NCBI GenBank assembly: GCA_013388525.1
Contig: JACAFA010000139.1
Location: forward strand, 1-59,470
DNA from: Ignavibacteriaceae bacterium
Lineage (GTDB): Bacteria; Bacteroidota; Ignavibacteria; Ignavibacteriales; Ignavibacteriaceae
DNA: 59,470 bases
Reading direction: 5' to 3'
Part shown: in pieces, positions 8,726 through 17,220 of the stretch
How positions within the stretch are numbered: the stretch's first letter is position 1
Layout: each line of letters opens with the position of its first letter
Notes under the pieces: generated by a model
Told to the model about the DNA's origin: nothing
What the model saw: only the letters and a program-made list of their open reading frames with translations
Database searches by the model: none
Made by a program: the position numbers and the translations under genes

Positions 8726-9976
8726 TTGAAAAAGTATCTTTACATCGCCCTGCTAATACTTGGAGTTTTTCCCGGTATTATACTGGCTGGTGGATTCCAG
8801 ATAAATGAACATGGAGCGAGAGCCATGGGTCTTGGAGGAGCCTTCACTGCAATAGCAAATGATGCTTCTGCTATTTATTGGAATTCTGCTGGAATGACAC
8901 AACTTAGTGGAACTAATTTTCTGCTTGGCACTGCACTCATCGCACCTAATTCAAAATTCAGGGGCGTAGCTCCTGCAGTTGATGTTAACTATATGAAAAG
9001 TGAAGTGTTCTTTCCAAGTCATTTCTTTTTAACTCACTCAATTACTGAATCATTTGCTGCAGGTATTGGATTGACTACACCATTCGGGTTAGGCACCGAG
9101 TGGGATAGTGGTTGGATTGGAAGATATCTGGCACTAAGAACAAAGCTCACTACTTTCTGGGTACCAATTACTTTTGCATATAGTCCGATAGAAAATCTGT
9201 CACTTGGTGCTGGCTTTGTTTATAGTTTTGCTGATGTTTTGATTACACGCAGCAATTCTCAGGCTCCGTTTGCAGGTGATGCTTATGTTGAGCTTGAAGG
9301 TAACGATCATTTTGCTTATGGATATACATTTAGCTTAATGTACAAACCTATAAAAGAGTTGTCGATTGGTGCTTCTTTCAGAAGTGAAGTTGACTATGAA
9401 TTTGAAGGAACTGCAACTGTTACAGGTGCTGAACAGTTACAGGAAATTGATGCCTTCCCAGGTGGTGATGTTACTGCAAAACTTTCAACACCTATGAATA
9501 TAGTTGGTGGAGTAGCTGTTAACGTAATTCCACAACTAAGATTAAGCGCAGATTTTCAGTGGATAGGCTGGTCAAGTTATGATTCATTAAATGTAAATTT
9601 TGTTGATCCTGATACTGAAGATTCTAAAAGTGCTCGTTTATACAAGGATACATACATCATTAGATTCGGTGCACAATATAATATTTCTGATGAGCTGGCA
9701 ATTCTTGGTGGAGTTTATTATGATAAAATGCCGGTAGATCCTGAATATGTTAGTCCAACTCTTCCGGATTCTGACAGATTAGGATTCAGTATAGGAGTGG
9801 ATGCTAAAATATTCGATAGTTTTGGAATTCAGGGTTCCTATTTATTTATAAGAGCCTCCGAACTTACGGTAACTAACTCAAAAGAAATATACACAGTTGG
9901 CGATTCACCATTTAATGGGACATATAATTCTTCTGCCAATCTGTTGTCATTAAGTTTATATTATAATTTGCAATAG
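8726..9976 (+). CDS. OmpP1/FadL family outer membrane transporter
   Basis: 416 residues: signal peptide (about 1-21), then the FadL/TodX N-terminal signature GGFQINEHGARAMGLGG and DASAIYWNSAGM, followed by alternating amphipathic strands and an aromatic C-terminus (SLSLYYNL) typical of a beta-barrel. The family moves long-chain fatty acids or other hydrophobic molecules across the outer membrane. A strong AGGAGG site precedes the TTG start. The next gene encodes a GDSL lipoprotein only 15 bases away, so uptake may be tied to ester or lipid hydrolysis (inference). Confidence 0.92.
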   Translation: MKKYLYIALLILGVFPGIILAGGFQINEHGARAMGLGGAFTAIANDASAIYWNSAGMTQLSGTNFLLGTALIAPNSKFRGVAPAVDVNYMKSEVFFPSHFFLTHSITESFAAGIGLTTPFGLGTEWDSGWIGRYLALRTKLTTFWVPITFAYSPIENLSLGAGFVYSFADVLITRSNSQAPFAGDAYVELEGNDHFAYGYTFSLMYKPIKELSIGASFRSEVDYEFEGTATVTGAEQLQEIDAFPGGDVTAKLSTPMNIVGGVAVNVIPQLRLSADFQWIGWSSYDSLNVNFVDPDTEDSKSARLYKDTYIIRFGAQYNISDELAILGGVYYDKMPVDPEYVSPTLPDSDRLGFSIGVDAKIFDSFGIQGSYLFIRASELTVTNSKEIYTVGDSPFNGTYNSSANLLSLSLYYNLQ

Positions 9977-9991
9977 AAGGAGGAAGTTGAA

Positions 9992-11383
9992 ATGAAAAAA
10001 ATAATTATATCCTTATGTCTTCTTTCTTTTATTGTTTTGGCAATAATTGGATGTGAAGATTATAACAAACTGACTGCACCTGAATTAAATCTTGGCTCTG
10101 CAGATTTTACAAGATTTGTTTCTATTGGTAACAGTCTTACAATGGGTGAGCAATCCTCATCAGTTTTTGAATCTGCTCAGATGTATTCATTTGGAAACCT
10201 GATTGCTAAACAAGTTGGAGCAACTTATGCACAGGCAACTTTTAGTGAACCAGGTACCGGAGGCAGATTAGAGGTTGCCTCACTGAATCCATTTACTACA
10301 TATACGAATCCAGAACAAGGTTCTCCGACCAACTTAAATTATCCTGCACCTTACAACAATTTGGGTATAAAAGGTGCGTTTCTGTATGATGTACTAAATG
10401 CAAGAAGTGCTAACACTTGTTATACTGCAAATTTCGGAGTTCCGAATCCATTGTTCGATGCAGTTCTGAGAGGCTTCGGAACACAATTGGAACTTGCAAT
10501 TGCCCAACAGCCAACTTTTATTACTTTATGGATCGGGAACAATGATATCCTCGCATACGCAACTCGTGGAGGATTATTTCCACCGACAGATCCGGGAGTG
10601 TTCCAAAACCAATATACGCAAGTCTTAACTGCTTTAAATGCTACCGGTGCTCAGATTGTTATTGGAGGTTTGCCAGATGCTTTATTGACTCCATATTTTA
10701 CAACTGTCGGTCCAGGTGTTGGGTTGGCAATTTCTGGAATTCCGGGCGCTCAGGGTTTAGTTTATCAGACCACAGGATCTCCAGGAATTGCTTTAGCCAC
10801 TGCAAATGACTTAATTAATAAAAATGTGTTTATCACTTTAAGTGGTTCTGACGCAGCAAGTTTAATTGGAGACCAGACAGGCAAATACTATACGGATAAT
10901 GGAATTCCAGTACCACCTGGAGTAAATACAGCATTTCCATTTGGATTAACTCCGGAAAATCCATTCCCAAATAGTCTGGTTCTTGACCCAACTGAAATTA
11001 CAAATTATCGTACTCTAAGAGCTGAATACAATGATATCATCTCAGGATTGGCATCTTCGTTCAGCTATTCAGTAATTGACTGGGATGATATATTTAATCA
11101 ACTGGCAAGTACTGGTGGATTAACCGTAAATGGTGTCAATTTTTCATCAACTTATATTGAAGGAAACTTTTTCAGTCTTGACGGAATCCATCCAACAAAT
11201 CAGGGTTATGGAATAATTGCAAATGAATTCATCAAAGCAATAAATAGTAAGTACGGTGCATCTATACCTTTGGTTGATGTCTCAGCCATTCCGGGAAGCC
11301 TGATTTTTAAAGAAGAAGTTTCAATGGGCAAATATGGAATTCCAAATATTCCATATAGTGCATTAGATCATGTTTTATTTTAA
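9992..11383 (+). CDS. SGNH/GDSL hydrolase family lipoprotein
   Basis: 463 residues with a lipoprotein signal peptide (hydrophobic stretch ending LAIIGC, lipidated Cys about residue 21). Block I is SIGNSLTMG with the nucleophile Ser, block III is GNND (about 182-185) and block V is DGIHPTNQGYG (about 396), giving the Ser/Asp/His catalytic set of GDSL esterases. It is longer than a minimal SGNH domain because of Pro/Gly-rich inserts between blocks. It is likely anchored in the outer membrane next to the co-transcribed FadL porin, where it could release fatty acids from esters (inference). Confidence 0.88.
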   Translation: MKKIIISLCLLSFIVLAIIGCEDYNKLTAPELNLGSADFTRFVSIGNSLTMGEQSSSVFESAQMYSFGNLIAKQVGATYAQATFSEPGTGGRLEVASLNPFTTYTNPEQGSPTNLNYPAPYNNLGIKGAFLYDVLNARSANTCYTANFGVPNPLFDAVLRGFGTQLELAIAQQPTFITLWIGNNDILAYATRGGLFPPTDPGVFQNQYTQVLTALNATGAQIVIGGLPDALLTPYFTTVGPGVGLAISGIPGAQGLVYQTTGSPGIALATANDLINKNVFITLSGSDAASLIGDQTGKYYTDNGIPVPPGVNTAFPFGLTPENPFPNSLVLDPTEITNYRTLRAEYNDIISGLASSFSYSVIDWDDIFNQLASTGGLTVNGVNFSSTYIEGNFFSLDGIHPTNQGYGIIANEFIKAINSKYGASIPLVDVSAIPGSLIFKEEVSMGKYGIPNIPYSALDHVLF

Positions 11384-11386
11384 TTA

Positions 11387-11410
11387 AAAGGGATGGTAAG
11401 CCATCCCTTT
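11387..11410 (+). terminator. Hairpin terminator after fadL-GDSL unit
   Basis: A perfect 10-bp stem (AAAGGGATGG with CCATCCCTTT) with a TAAG loop lies 4 bases after the stop codon. The stem ends in T's, but no long separate T-run follows, so partial read-through into the SPOR gene is possible. Confidence 0.7.
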
Positions 11411-11421
11411 ATTAATAAATT

Positions 11422-11844
11422 ATGAAGAGTTATAAAATTTTAGTAACACTTGTCCTGATTAGTTTTTGTATTTTTATTTCGTGTTCATCATCAGAAAAAA
11501 CACAAGTAAAAAAACAGGAGACTGATAGCTTATACATCTTTGATGAAATTCCACCGGAAGACATATTCAAGTTGGAATCTCCGGTTCAGCAATCTGTAGA
11601 TGTTTATGTAGTTCAGATCGGTGCTTTCTCAAACCTTGATAGAGCAAAGCAATTTGCAGAAGAAAGCAGAGCTAAACTAAATAAAGATATTAAAGTTGAA
11701 TTCAATGAAAAGAAGAACCTCTACGTTGTTTGGATTCATCCACCATTTCAGGATAGAACTGCAGCAGAAACTTTTAGAAATGGATTATGGAATTATAAAG
11801 AATTCAGGGATGCCTGGATAATAACTCTTGAATCAAAAAAATAA
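11422..11844 (+). CDS. SPOR-domain lipoprotein
   Basis: 140 residues with a lipoprotein-type signal (hydrophobic segment ending FISCSSS, Cys about 20), a short linker, and a C-terminal SPOR domain (about 63-138) recognisable from YVVQIGAFSNLDRAKQFAEE and YVVWIHPPFQDRTAAETF. SPOR domains bind glycan strands stripped of stem peptides, mainly at division septa. The start follows the terminator by 11 bases with no clear promoter in the gap, so expression may come from read-through. Confidence 0.85.
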   Translation: MKSYKILVTLVLISFCIFISCSSSEKTQVKKQETDSLYIFDEIPPEDIFKLESPVQQSVDVYVVQIGAFSNLDRAKQFAEESRAKLNKDIKVEFNEKKNLYVVWIHPPFQDRTAAETFRNGLWNYKEFRDAWIITLESKK

Positions 11845-11846
11845 AA

Positions 11847-11876
11847 AAAGGTTAAGCCAATTAAAGCTTAACCTTT
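11847..11876. terminator. Probable bidirectional terminator
   Basis: An 11-bp perfect stem (AAAGGTTAAGC and its complement) with an 8-base loop, flanked by an A-run on the left and a T-rich tail on the right. It separates the plus-strand SPOR gene from the convergent minus-strand STAS gene and could stop transcription from both sides. Confidence 0.75.
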
Positions 11877-11943
11877 ATGTTTTTTATTCCCCTCACTATT
11901 TTAGACAATAAAAATCAGTAATAGCAAAAAGAATTTTTCATTA

Positions 11944-12693
11944 TTAGTTGAAACCAAAAGCCCAGTCGACGGAACCTTTTTTAAAGTTGATATCTGAATA
12001 TAAAGGTTTGGATTCCTGATTTACCTTAACTTCGTCATTGTATTCTTTTTCATCCATAAGAGTTTCAGAATGAACTGTCTCTTTTATTGATTCAAATTCA
12101 TCATCCAGATTATTTATTGAAGCAGCTTCTTGCTCAAATTCGCTTACAAGGTTTTGATTTTCTAATGAAGTATCAATACTATCAACAGATTTCTCTAACT
12201 CAATTGCTGTTAATTCTTCCTGAACTAAAATTTGTGAATTTTGGATTACCTCCTCAGGTTTTTCAATTTGAATATCATCCGCTTTTGTATCAATCTGGTT
12301 TTCATTACTTTCATTATCAATATTATTGACGGCATTCTCAATCATCTTCTTATTTTCAATATCTGCTAAAGCTGACTGAACGCTATCATAAAGAGGAAAT
12401 ATTTTTCCTATTGAATTAAGCGTTAGAAAAACTCTTGACTGATCAGTAGGTTCGATAATTACAAGATTACGATTCTTTTTCTTGAGTTTCTTGTAACCGC
12501 TTACCAGTACACCGAGAAATGTTGAATCAAGATGCTGACAATCACTAAGGTTTACAATAATATCTATGTCAGTACCAAGAATAGCCTCGTTCAGATATTC
12601 TCTGAATTCAGTAGCTTCATTTAAAGTAGCACGTACTAAATTTACATTTATAACAATTGCATACTTTTTTATTTGTCTTTCAAAATATTCCAT
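11944..12693 (-). CDS. STAS-domain protein with long acidic tail
   Basis: 249 residues. Residues 1 to about 112 form a STAS domain (anti-sigma-factor-antagonist type): VNLSDCQHLDSTFLGVLV places a phosphorylatable Ser at about 57, followed by the usual helix and NLVIIEPT strand. Residues 113 to about 235 are highly acidic, low-complexity and probably disordered. The last residues (SVDWAFGFN) are aromatic and may be a binding tail. It is the last gene after three pilin-like genes, 34 bases downstream. No cognate anti-sigma factor, kinase or phosphatase is visible. A regulatory role by partner switching is an inference from the family. Confidence 0.8.
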   Translation of the reverse strand: MEYFERQIKKYAIVINVNLVRATLNEATEFREYLNEAILGTDIDIIVNLSDCQHLDSTFLGVLVSGYKKLKKKNRNLVIIEPTDQSRVFLTLNSIGKIFPLYDSVQSALADIENKKMIENAVNNIDNESNENQIDTKADDIQIEKPEEVIQNSQILVQEELTAIELEKSVDSIDTSLENQNLVSEFEQEAASINNLDDEFESIKETVHSETLMDEKEYNDEVKVNQESKPLYSDINFKKGSVDWAFGFN

Positions 12694-12727
12694 AAGCTCT
12701 CCTTTGGAAATTAATTCTTAAAATAAA

Positions 12728-13990
12728 TTATTCAAGCCAGGAAACCACCTTGTAGTATTTTGTTTTTGGAAAATAAGGTGGAACTGTTTTATTGAATCTT
12801 TCATCAAATTTATGAACGTAACTATATCCATGCACTGGTACATATTTAGTGCCATCCCATACATAATCAGCAGTTGCTCTGACTTTTTTACCAATTACAC
12901 CGCCAATAATATTCATATTATGAGCAGTTGGATAATCGCTGTATCTTTCAATAATCAGGCCGTCTTTTTGAGAATAAATTGAAGCGTGTAAATCGAGATC
13001 CCCGGTAGTGGCGTTAAAATCTACCTGAGCATATTTTTCAGCAATTAATCCCAGCATATCGGTAGAAGTTGGATTAGTTAATGGATTATTATTGTATTTC
13101 AAATCATCAGTAATGTGGATTATGCCAGCATTTGTTTCGCCTTTTTGAGAGGCAACGACTGATAGCCTACCATTCAAAGTTCCCTGAATAAAAACATTTC
13201 CTTTTTCGACATAGATGACTCCATTTGGAGCTAATGAACTTAATGACTGATTTATAATAGGAGACCAACCTGTACTGTTGATATTATAACTATAATCAAC
13301 TGTACCATTAGGTAACAAGTTTAGTTTTAAATCGATTATTCTGTTGCTTGCCGTAGTATCTTTAAATATTTTACCGCCTGTGAATGCTGCTTGCCTAATT
13401 ATAGAAGTATCAAACTCAAGAGGAATATAAACACCTTCGTCCAGTCCTCCATGAAATTCAGGATGTGAAAGACTATTATAAAGTTTTACTCCGTTCTTTG
13501 TTGTTGTGTAACCAAGAAAAACCGGGTCACCATAGCATTTTAAATAGTCATTCGTATGGAAAGGACCTGAAAATGTGTCGCCGGTTGCAGCCCATGCTGC
13601 CATTTCATCGTAAAAGTTTCCGTATTGAGCAAAGTTCTTAGGTTCCAGCCAAACAATTACTGTATCCTTATAACTTTTAAAGCCGCCAATTTGAAAGTTA
13701 GAAATTGATGTTATCATTTTATTATCGTAGCCGAATGAATCAACACTAACGTCTAGAGAACCATAGTCTATTTGGAGATCATTATAACCATCCATCCAGA
13801 ATTTATTAATAAAAATTTGATTGGCAGCCATATTTGCACCGCTAACAGCTAAGTCATGAGCTTTTGTTTTCGCATAATATTCAACGAAAGCATCAGTAGC
13901 TTCATTTGAAGTATTGAGCATCCCTGTGCCCATTATTCCAAACAAAATACTGAATCCTAAAACCAGTAATAGAGAAGCTTTGCCAGACAT
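12728..13990 (-). CDS. PilX-like membrane-anchored protein, function unknown
   Basis: 420 residues. The N-terminus (MSGKASLLLVLGFSILFG) is a pilin-like hydrophobic helix directly after a very short Gly-ended leader (Gly3), continuing into an amphipathic helix, as in PilX-type minor pilins. There is no canonical Glu at position +5 after Gly. The rest is predicted beta-rich with a GPFHTND motif that recalls proteins annotated DUF4900 (from memory, not verified) and repeats of strand-turn units around 200-380. It is the largest member of a three-gene set, 15 bases after the PilW-like gene. Secretion or pilus-tip function is inference only. Confidence 0.6.
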   Translation of the reverse strand: MSGKASLLLVLGFSILFGIMGTGMLNTSNEATDAFVEYYAKTKAHDLAVSGANMAANQIFINKFWMDGYNDLQIDYGSLDVSVDSFGYDNKMITSISNFQIGGFKSYKDTVIVWLEPKNFAQYGNFYDEMAAWAATGDTFSGPFHTNDYLKCYGDPVFLGYTTTKNGVKLYNSLSHPEFHGGLDEGVYIPLEFDTSIIRQAAFTGGKIFKDTTASNRIIDLKLNLLPNGTVDYSYNINSTGWSPIINQSLSSLAPNGVIYVEKGNVFIQGTLNGRLSVVASQKGETNAGIIHITDDLKYNNNPLTNPTSTDMLGLIAEKYAQVDFNATTGDLDLHASIYSQKDGLIIERYSDYPTAHNMNIIGGVIGKKVRATADYVWDGTKYVPVHGYSYVHKFDERFNKTVPPYFPKTKYYKVVSWLE

Positions 13991-14005
13991 AATCTATTTC
14001 TCCTT

Positions 14006-14605
14006 TTATCTTTTTCTTAAATTTCTTGAAGTTAAACGTACCTGCTGCCAATATGCTTCAGAATACTTTTCATCATAAGCTTCAGGATCTTCAACTTTGA
14101 AAGATATTTCAAGGTGTGTAATTGTAGCTGGTGAAGCAACGGGTGAAGGTATTTCGTTTCCTAAAGCGTCATAGTATGTAAATTTAAACTGCACAATATT
14201 CGTACTTATAATAAGAGGTGAGCCGGAGTTTATTTTTCTGAAAAGTATTTTGTCTCTTGGATTTTTCGTCATTGACAATGCGGCTTCATTACTTAAGTAA
14301 AATGTTATACTGTCCAGGTTTCCATCACGATCAGTATCGGTGTAGAAACTAATCATCTCCTCGTCAGCTTGAATAATTCTACTCATTTCGTCCGTGAGTT
14401 TGTATGGATCTTCACAATAACCAATTCGTCTTAAATCTTCTTCAACGACAATTGCAGTTTCTGAAAGAGACCTTTGAAGACTTCTATCACTTCCAAAAAT
14501 TGCTTTATTCTCTATCACAGTCCCATTCAGTCGTAAAAGAGTAAGCAAAATAATTCCACCTAAAACAGTGGAACCAATTATGTCTAATATTGAACTAAAT
14601 CCCAT
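14006..14605 (-). CDS. PilW-like prepilin-type protein
   Basis: 199 residues. It starts with MG followed by FSSILDIIGSTVLGGIILL, resembling the class III signal G-F-S-L-I-E of type IV prepilins but with Leu at +5 and Asp at +6. The middle region (RSLSETAIVVEEDLRRIGYCEDP) is close to the conserved PilW pattern of an N-terminal helix leading to a D-x-R-x-x-G-Y/F segment, and the TDTDRDGNLDSITFYLS strand pair also fits PilW-type minor pilins. It lies 11 bases after the PilV-like gene and 15 before the PilX-like gene. Confidence 0.62.
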   Translation of the reverse strand: MGFSSILDIIGSTVLGGIILLTLLRLNGTVIENKAIFGSDRSLQRSLSETAIVVEEDLRRIGYCEDPYKLTDEMSRIIQADEEMISFYTDTDRDGNLDSITFYLSNEAALSMTKNPRDKILFRKINSGSPLIISTNIVQFKFTYYDALGNEIPSPVASPATITHLEISFKVEDPEAYDEKYSEAYWQQVRLTSRNLRKR

Positions 14606-14616
14606 GTTTTAATCCT

Positions 14617-15126
14617 TTAAGGTAATTTCCAATAGCTAAATACTTTTCTAAGAACGACAGTATCTTTCATAGAAGGACTAGATACTCTTACAGTCATCAT
14701 TTTATGCCAGGTTCTATTACTCGAAACGAACCCTGTAACATTCGGATCTACATAATCAACAGTACAATGAATCTCAAAAAATGCACTGGGCATTGTAGAG
14801 TCAACATTTGTATAATTATGAAAGTCATCGTAATCGTCAAAAGAATCAATTGAGTCACAAAACTCACCGGATTCTATTCCGCATCCGAAATTATATTTCT
14901 CCGTTAAAGAAGTAAGCGATGTAACAAAATCTTCTTTTGTCTTTTCGTCAAATGCTTTTTGTGTTGCCTGCTCTAACAATGAACTAGCGAGAGAAACAGC
15001 TAAAATTCCAAATTTGGAATTATGCATATAGTCCTGAGTCTGAATTGTAACGTTGCTCATTCTTAAGACTAAAATTGCAAGCAGCATCATTGCGCCTGCT
15101 GATAAAATCGTTTGTCCGGTATTCAT
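14617..15126 (-). CDS. PilV-like small membrane-anchored protein
   Basis: 169 residues and first gene of the minus-strand operon. The N-terminus is MNTG followed by a hydrophobic helix (QTILSAGAMMLLAILVLRM), again a short Gly-ended leader without Glu at +5. A long amphipathic helix (about 25-70) and a beta-rich C-terminal half follow. Two Cys residues (in FGCGIESGEFC) could form a disulfide. I do not recognise a family beyond general pilin-like architecture, and the PilV label rests on size and gene order. Confidence 0.5.
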   Translation of the reverse strand: MNTGQTILSAGAMMLLAILVLRMSNVTIQTQDYMHNSKFGILAVSLASSLLEQATQKAFDEKTKEDFVTSLTSLTEKYNFGCGIESGEFCDSIDSFDDYDDFHNYTNVDSTMPSAFFEIHCTVDYVDPNVTGFVSSNRTWHKMMTVRVSSPSMKDTVVLRKVFSYWKLP

Positions 15127-15486
15127 ACTAGTTGTTTTTTTATATCTGAATTAAAAATTTATCTGTTCCAATAAGTCAGCATATATGCCAACCGGTCATC
15201 GGTAAAAATTTCCTCACGAATAAACAAAAAGATGGATTTCAGAAAATTTTTCTTGCTTTTTTTGAAATTTTTACTGTAACTATTTGGAAGTGTATTTTAA
15301 TTCGAGACATCGTAATATTTGTTTTTTTTGATTTTTTTAACAGATGCCTGAACCATCTTAATTAAAAAATTTAATAAAGGCTTAGAATCACAATGTTCTT
15401 TGAAAAGTATGATAAGTTTTTTCTTAAATATTATTTGGTTATTTTTTGACAAATTTCAATCAAAAAATTAAACCGGAGGGTATCAA
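15127..15486. other. Divergent intergenic region between the pilin-like operon and ssb
   Basis: A 360-base gene-free region, very AT-rich with T-runs. It must hold the promoters of the minus-strand pilin-like operon and of ssb, but I could not identify either with confidence. A perfect palindrome GCATATATGC sits at 15179-15188, about 55 bases from the pilin-operon start codon. A TTGACA at 15446-15451 is too close to the ssb ribosome binding site to act as its -35. A strong site (GGAGGG) precedes the ssb ATG. Confidence 0.5.
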
Positions 15487-15897
15487 ATGGCTTTTTCATT
15501 AAATAAAATTATGCTCATTGGTCGTCTTGGCAGAGATGCTGAAACAAGATTTACGACAAATAATGTGTCTGTAACAAATTTCACTTTAGCAACGGATTAT
15601 CGCTATAAGGGGAAGAACGGAGATTGGGTTAATGAAACAACCTGGCATAATATAGTCTCTTTTAATCTTTCGGATTACTTTAAAGAAAATTTGAAAAAGG
15701 GAAAGAAATTTTATGTTGAAGGCAGACTTAGTAAGCGAGATTATACCGATAAAGATGGAATCAAACGATACACAACAGAAGTTGTTTCAGAGAAATTAAT
15801 TCCGCTTGAACCATCTTCAGAAAGCGCGTCAACTGAAGAAGAAATAACTAATATCGAGCCTGCAGTCGGTAACGAAAACGAAGATTTACCTTTTTAA
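15487..15897 (+). CDS. ssb: Single-stranded DNA-binding protein
   Basis: 136 residues with an OB fold (about 1-105) recognisable from NKIMLIGRLGRDAETRFT, WHNIVSF and KKFYVEGRLSKRDYTDKDGI. An acidic tail ends in DLPF, the interaction tip that recruits replication and repair partners. It is shorter than E. coli SSB because the linker is short. The start is set by GGAGGG 6 bases upstream. Confidence 0.95.
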   Translation: MAFSLNKIMLIGRLGRDAETRFTTNNVSVTNFTLATDYRYKGKNGDWVNETTWHNIVSFNLSDYFKENLKKGKKFYVEGRLSKRDYTDKDGIKRYTTEVVSEKLIPLEPSSESASTEEEITNIEPAVGNENEDLPF

Positions 15898-15929
15898 TAA
15901 TATTTACATTTAAGAGGATTTGAATTTTC

Positions 15930-17207
15930 TTGGAGATGGAGTGGTTATATCACGTTGTTCTTCTTCTGATTCTATTTTTACTCTCTGCTTTCTTTTCTAG
16001 CTCTGAGGTTGCTTTTTTTTCAATAAAGAAAAAAGAACTTGATGAAGAATTTAAATCCTCTGACACTATCTCAAGATATGTGAGTAATTTACTGGCTTTC
16101 CCAAGAAGACTTTTAATCACAATACTTGTTGGTAACACTCTTGCAAATGTCGCAATATCAATTATCTCAGTTTCTTTAGTGCTTGAAATTGCCAGACTGT
16201 ACCAGGTAAAAGTAAATGTTATTTTAACGATTCAGATTATTTTAATCACAATAATAATTCTGCTCTTTGGGGAACTGCTTCCTAAAGTTTTTGCCTCAAA
16301 GCATCCGAAATTAACCATTAAAATTAATGTCTTTCCCTTATATCTGATCAGTGTAATTATTTATCCTGTATCAGAAATAATTGCTGAAACAATCAGACTA
16401 ACTTTTATAAAACTTAAGTTTGATAAAGCAAAATCTGCAATAACAGAACAAGAATTATCCACGCTTGCCGAATTAGGACACGAAAGAGGTACTCTCGAAG
16501 AAGATGAACAGGAAATAATAACCAGCTTTGTAGAATCCAAATCTGTCCTTGTTGGAGAAGTGATGATTCCACGAGTTGATATTGTTGCTGTTCCGTTTAA
16601 CATAAATGATAAAGAACTGATTGAAATAATAAACAAAAGTGGATATAGCCGGTTTCCTGTTTATAAAGAAAATTTAGACAAAATTATCGGTATTGTTCAC
16701 GCTAAAGATTTACTTCATTATTTACGAAATGAATCATTTATTCAAGAGGAGACTTTAGCTAAAATAAAACGTGAAGTACTTTTTGTTCCTGAACGAAAAA
16801 AAATCAGCGAGATGTTAAAAGAATTTCAGCAAAAGAAAATGCATTTAGCTGTTGTTGTTGATGAATTTGGCGGTACTGCAGGATTGGTTACTCTCGAAGA
16901 TATAATTGAGGAAATAATTGGTGAAATCTGGGATGAACACGATCCGGAGGAAAATGCAATTAAAAGAATTTCACCTGATAAAATAAGTATCTTAGGTAAA
17001 GTTCCTGTGACCGAGGTTAATGAAGTGCTTGGAGAAGAATTAATTCCTGCAAGTCCGGATTACGATACCATTGCCGGACTCGTAATTAATAAAGCCGGAG
17101 ACATTCCCAAGGATGGATATTCGTTCAAACTCAATAATTATAAGTTTGTTGTAAAAGAAGTATTGAAAAAAAGAATCAAGAGAATAGAATTAGAGAAGAT
17201 TTCATAA
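15930..17207 (+). CDS. CNNM/CorC-HlyC family transporter (hemolysin family protein)
   Basis: 425 residues: a DUF21/CNNM transmembrane domain (about 1-170), a paired CBS module (about 195-335; VGEVMIPRVDIVAV, SGYSRFPVY, VVVDEFGGTAGLVTLEDIIEEIIGEI) and a C-terminal CorC/HlyC domain. The family exports Mg2+ or similar divalent ions, and the haemolysin name is historical. The start is probably TTG at 15930 with AAGAGGA 12 bases upstream. An ATG at 15936 is possible. Confidence 0.9.
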   Translation: MEMEWLYHVVLLLILFLLSAFFSSSEVAFFSIKKKELDEEFKSSDTISRYVSNLLAFPRRLLITILVGNTLANVAISIISVSLVLEIARLYQVKVNVILTIQIILITIIILLFGELLPKVFASKHPKLTIKINVFPLYLISVIIYPVSEIIAETIRLTFIKLKFDKAKSAITEQELSTLAELGHERGTLEEDEQEIITSFVESKSVLVGEVMIPRVDIVAVPFNINDKELIEIINKSGYSRFPVYKENLDKIIGIVHAKDLLHYLRNESFIQEETLAKIKREVLFVPERKKISEMLKEFQQKKMHLAVVVDEFGGTAGLVTLEDIIEEIIGEIWDEHDPEENAIKRISPDKISILGKVPVTEVNEVLGEELIPASPDYDTIAGLVINKAGDIPKDGYSFKLNNYKFVVKEVLKKRIKRIELEKIS

Positions 17208-17220
17208 ATTATTAATTTTT

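Noticed and set aside
15179..15188. GCATATATGC palindrome
   Set aside because: Ten bases of mostly AT sequence is expected by chance. Single copy, no partner.
15446..15451. TTGACA resembling a sigma-70 -35 box before ssb
   Set aside because: A 17-base spacer puts the -10 and start site on or after the ribosome binding site, and the bases there are TAAACC.
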